DNA of 5,610 nt. It comes from Gammaproteobacteria bacterium (GTDB taxonomy: Bacteria; Pseudomonadota; Gammaproteobacteria; UBA9214). Position numbers and translations under genes: made by a program. The stretch spans positions 1 through 5,610 of the forward strand of contig JAOULY010000158.1 of NCBI GenBank assembly GCA_029881775.1, written 5' to 3'. This document shows positions 5,080 to 5,610 of this stretch, in pieces. How positions within the stretch are numbered: position 1 is the stretch's first letter; each line of letters opens with the position of its first letter. The notes beneath the pieces were generated by a model. It was not told the origin of the DNA, did not search any database, and saw only the letters and a list, made by a program, of their open reading frames with translations.

Positions 5080-5610
5080 TTAACGCACCGACGATTGCAG
5101 CGCCGCGATACGCTCTTCCAGTGGCGGATGCGTCATGAACAGTCGCTTGAACCCCGAGGCCAGCCCACCGGAAATACCAAAGGCGGCAAATTCACCCGGC
5201 AGGTCACGCGGTTCATGTGCACGCTGCAACGCCTGCAGCGCACTAATCATCTTGTTCCGGCCGGCCAGCGAGGCACCACCCGCATCGGCACGAAACTCCC
5301 TGCGACGCGAGAACCACATGACGATCATCGAGGCAAGGATCGACAATAAAACCTGCGCAATGATCGAGGTAATGTAGTACGCCGGTCCGTAACCCCGTTC
5401 GGTCTTGAAGACCACCCGGTCCACCACGTGACCGACAATCCGCGACAGGAAAATAACAAAGGTGTTGACGACACCCTGGATCAAGCCGAGTGTCACCATG
5501 TCGCCGTTGCTGACGTGAGCTATCTCGTGACCCAGCACTGCCTCGACCTCGTCCTTGCTCATGTTGCGCAACAGGCCGGCGCTGACCGCAACCAGTGCGC
5601 TGTTACGCCG
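5080..5610 (-). CDS. htpX: HtpX membrane metalloprotease, C-terminal part (5' end beyond the window)
   Basis: HtpX is a zinc-dependent M48 endopeptidase of the inner membrane that degrades damaged membrane proteins and is usually induced by envelope or heat stress. The visible 176 residues are the C-terminal portion; E. coli HtpX has 293, so roughly 115 residues lie outside the window. The catalytic HEIAH zinc motif is at visible residues 28-32, preceded by SKDEVEAVLG and followed by NGDMVTLGLIQGVVNTF. The third zinc ligand Glu is in SRRREFRADAG (visible Glu105), and FMTHPPLEERIAAL near the end is also conserved. Two hydrophobic segments (about 41-60 and 78-99) correspond to the later membrane helices. 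The frame is open to the window edge; an internal TTG at 5571 is not a real start. The stop is ten bases from the palindromic array, which would form most of the 3' untranslated region. Confidence 0.96.
   Translation of the reverse strand, partial: RRNSALVAVSAGLLRNMSKDEVEAVLGHEIAHVSNGDMVTLGLIQGVVNTFVIFLSRIVGHVVDRVVFKTERGYGPAYYITSIIAQVLLSILASMIVMWFSRRREFRADAGGASLAGRNKMISALQALQRAHEPRDLPGEFAAFGISGGLASGFKRLFMTHPPLEERIAALQSSVR

Noticed and set aside
4880..5083. Plus-strand open frame of 67 codons across the repeat array, with an internally repeated protein sequence
   Set aside because: The period of 147 is divisible by three, so the frame stays open through the palindromes by chance. There is no ribosome binding site, and the variation does not look codon-aware.

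Overview
This is a housekeeping region of a gammaproteobacterial chromosome. The key evidence is gene order: fur | bamE | rnfH | ratA | smpB is a recognisable gammaproteobacterial arrangement (the Pseudomonas fur-omlA-rnfH-ratA-smpB neighbourhood is the closest I can recall). The proteins also read as gammaproteobacterial Fur, BamE/OmlA, SmpB, MlaC and HtpX. BamE, MlaC and a lipobox mean a Gram-negative envelope. Genus cannot be fixed. No phage, plasmid, CRISPR or rRNA/tRNA signal was seen.

Layout. Positions 1-408 (minus) are all but the last few codons of fur, with a TTG start. bamE (494-961, plus) diverges from it across an 85-base gap. bamE converges on, and overlaps by 10 bases, an operon read on the minus strand: a Na+-coupled NSS-family transporter (3106-1715), ratA (1711-1274, TTG start, three bases after the transporter stop) and rnfH/ratB (1287-952, overlapping ratA by 14 bases). 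smpB (3206-3685, plus) diverges from that operon. A 94-base imperfect palindrome of a dispersed type lies between smpB and the convergent mlaC-like gene (4510-3848, minus). Then comes about 570 bases without a gene, most of it a striking 147-base-period array of two alternating REP-like palindromes (4723-5070). The window ends in the 3' part of htpX (5610-5080, minus), whose stop codon lies ten bases beyond the array.

Functions. Fur senses iron. BamE belongs to the outer-membrane beta-barrel assembly machine, MlaC carries phospholipid across the periplasm, and HtpX is an inner-membrane quality-control protease, so several genes concern the envelope. SmpB rescues stalled ribosomes with tmRNA. 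RatA is a START/Coq10-like protein linked to ribosomes or quinones in different studies. RnfH is a small beta-grasp protein of unknown role.

No convincing new biological system is present. The points worth a second look are the composite palindromic array, the transporter placed inside the conserved smpB-ratA interval with apparent translational coupling to ratA, the MlaC homologue without visible mla partners, and a possible leaderless smpB transcript.
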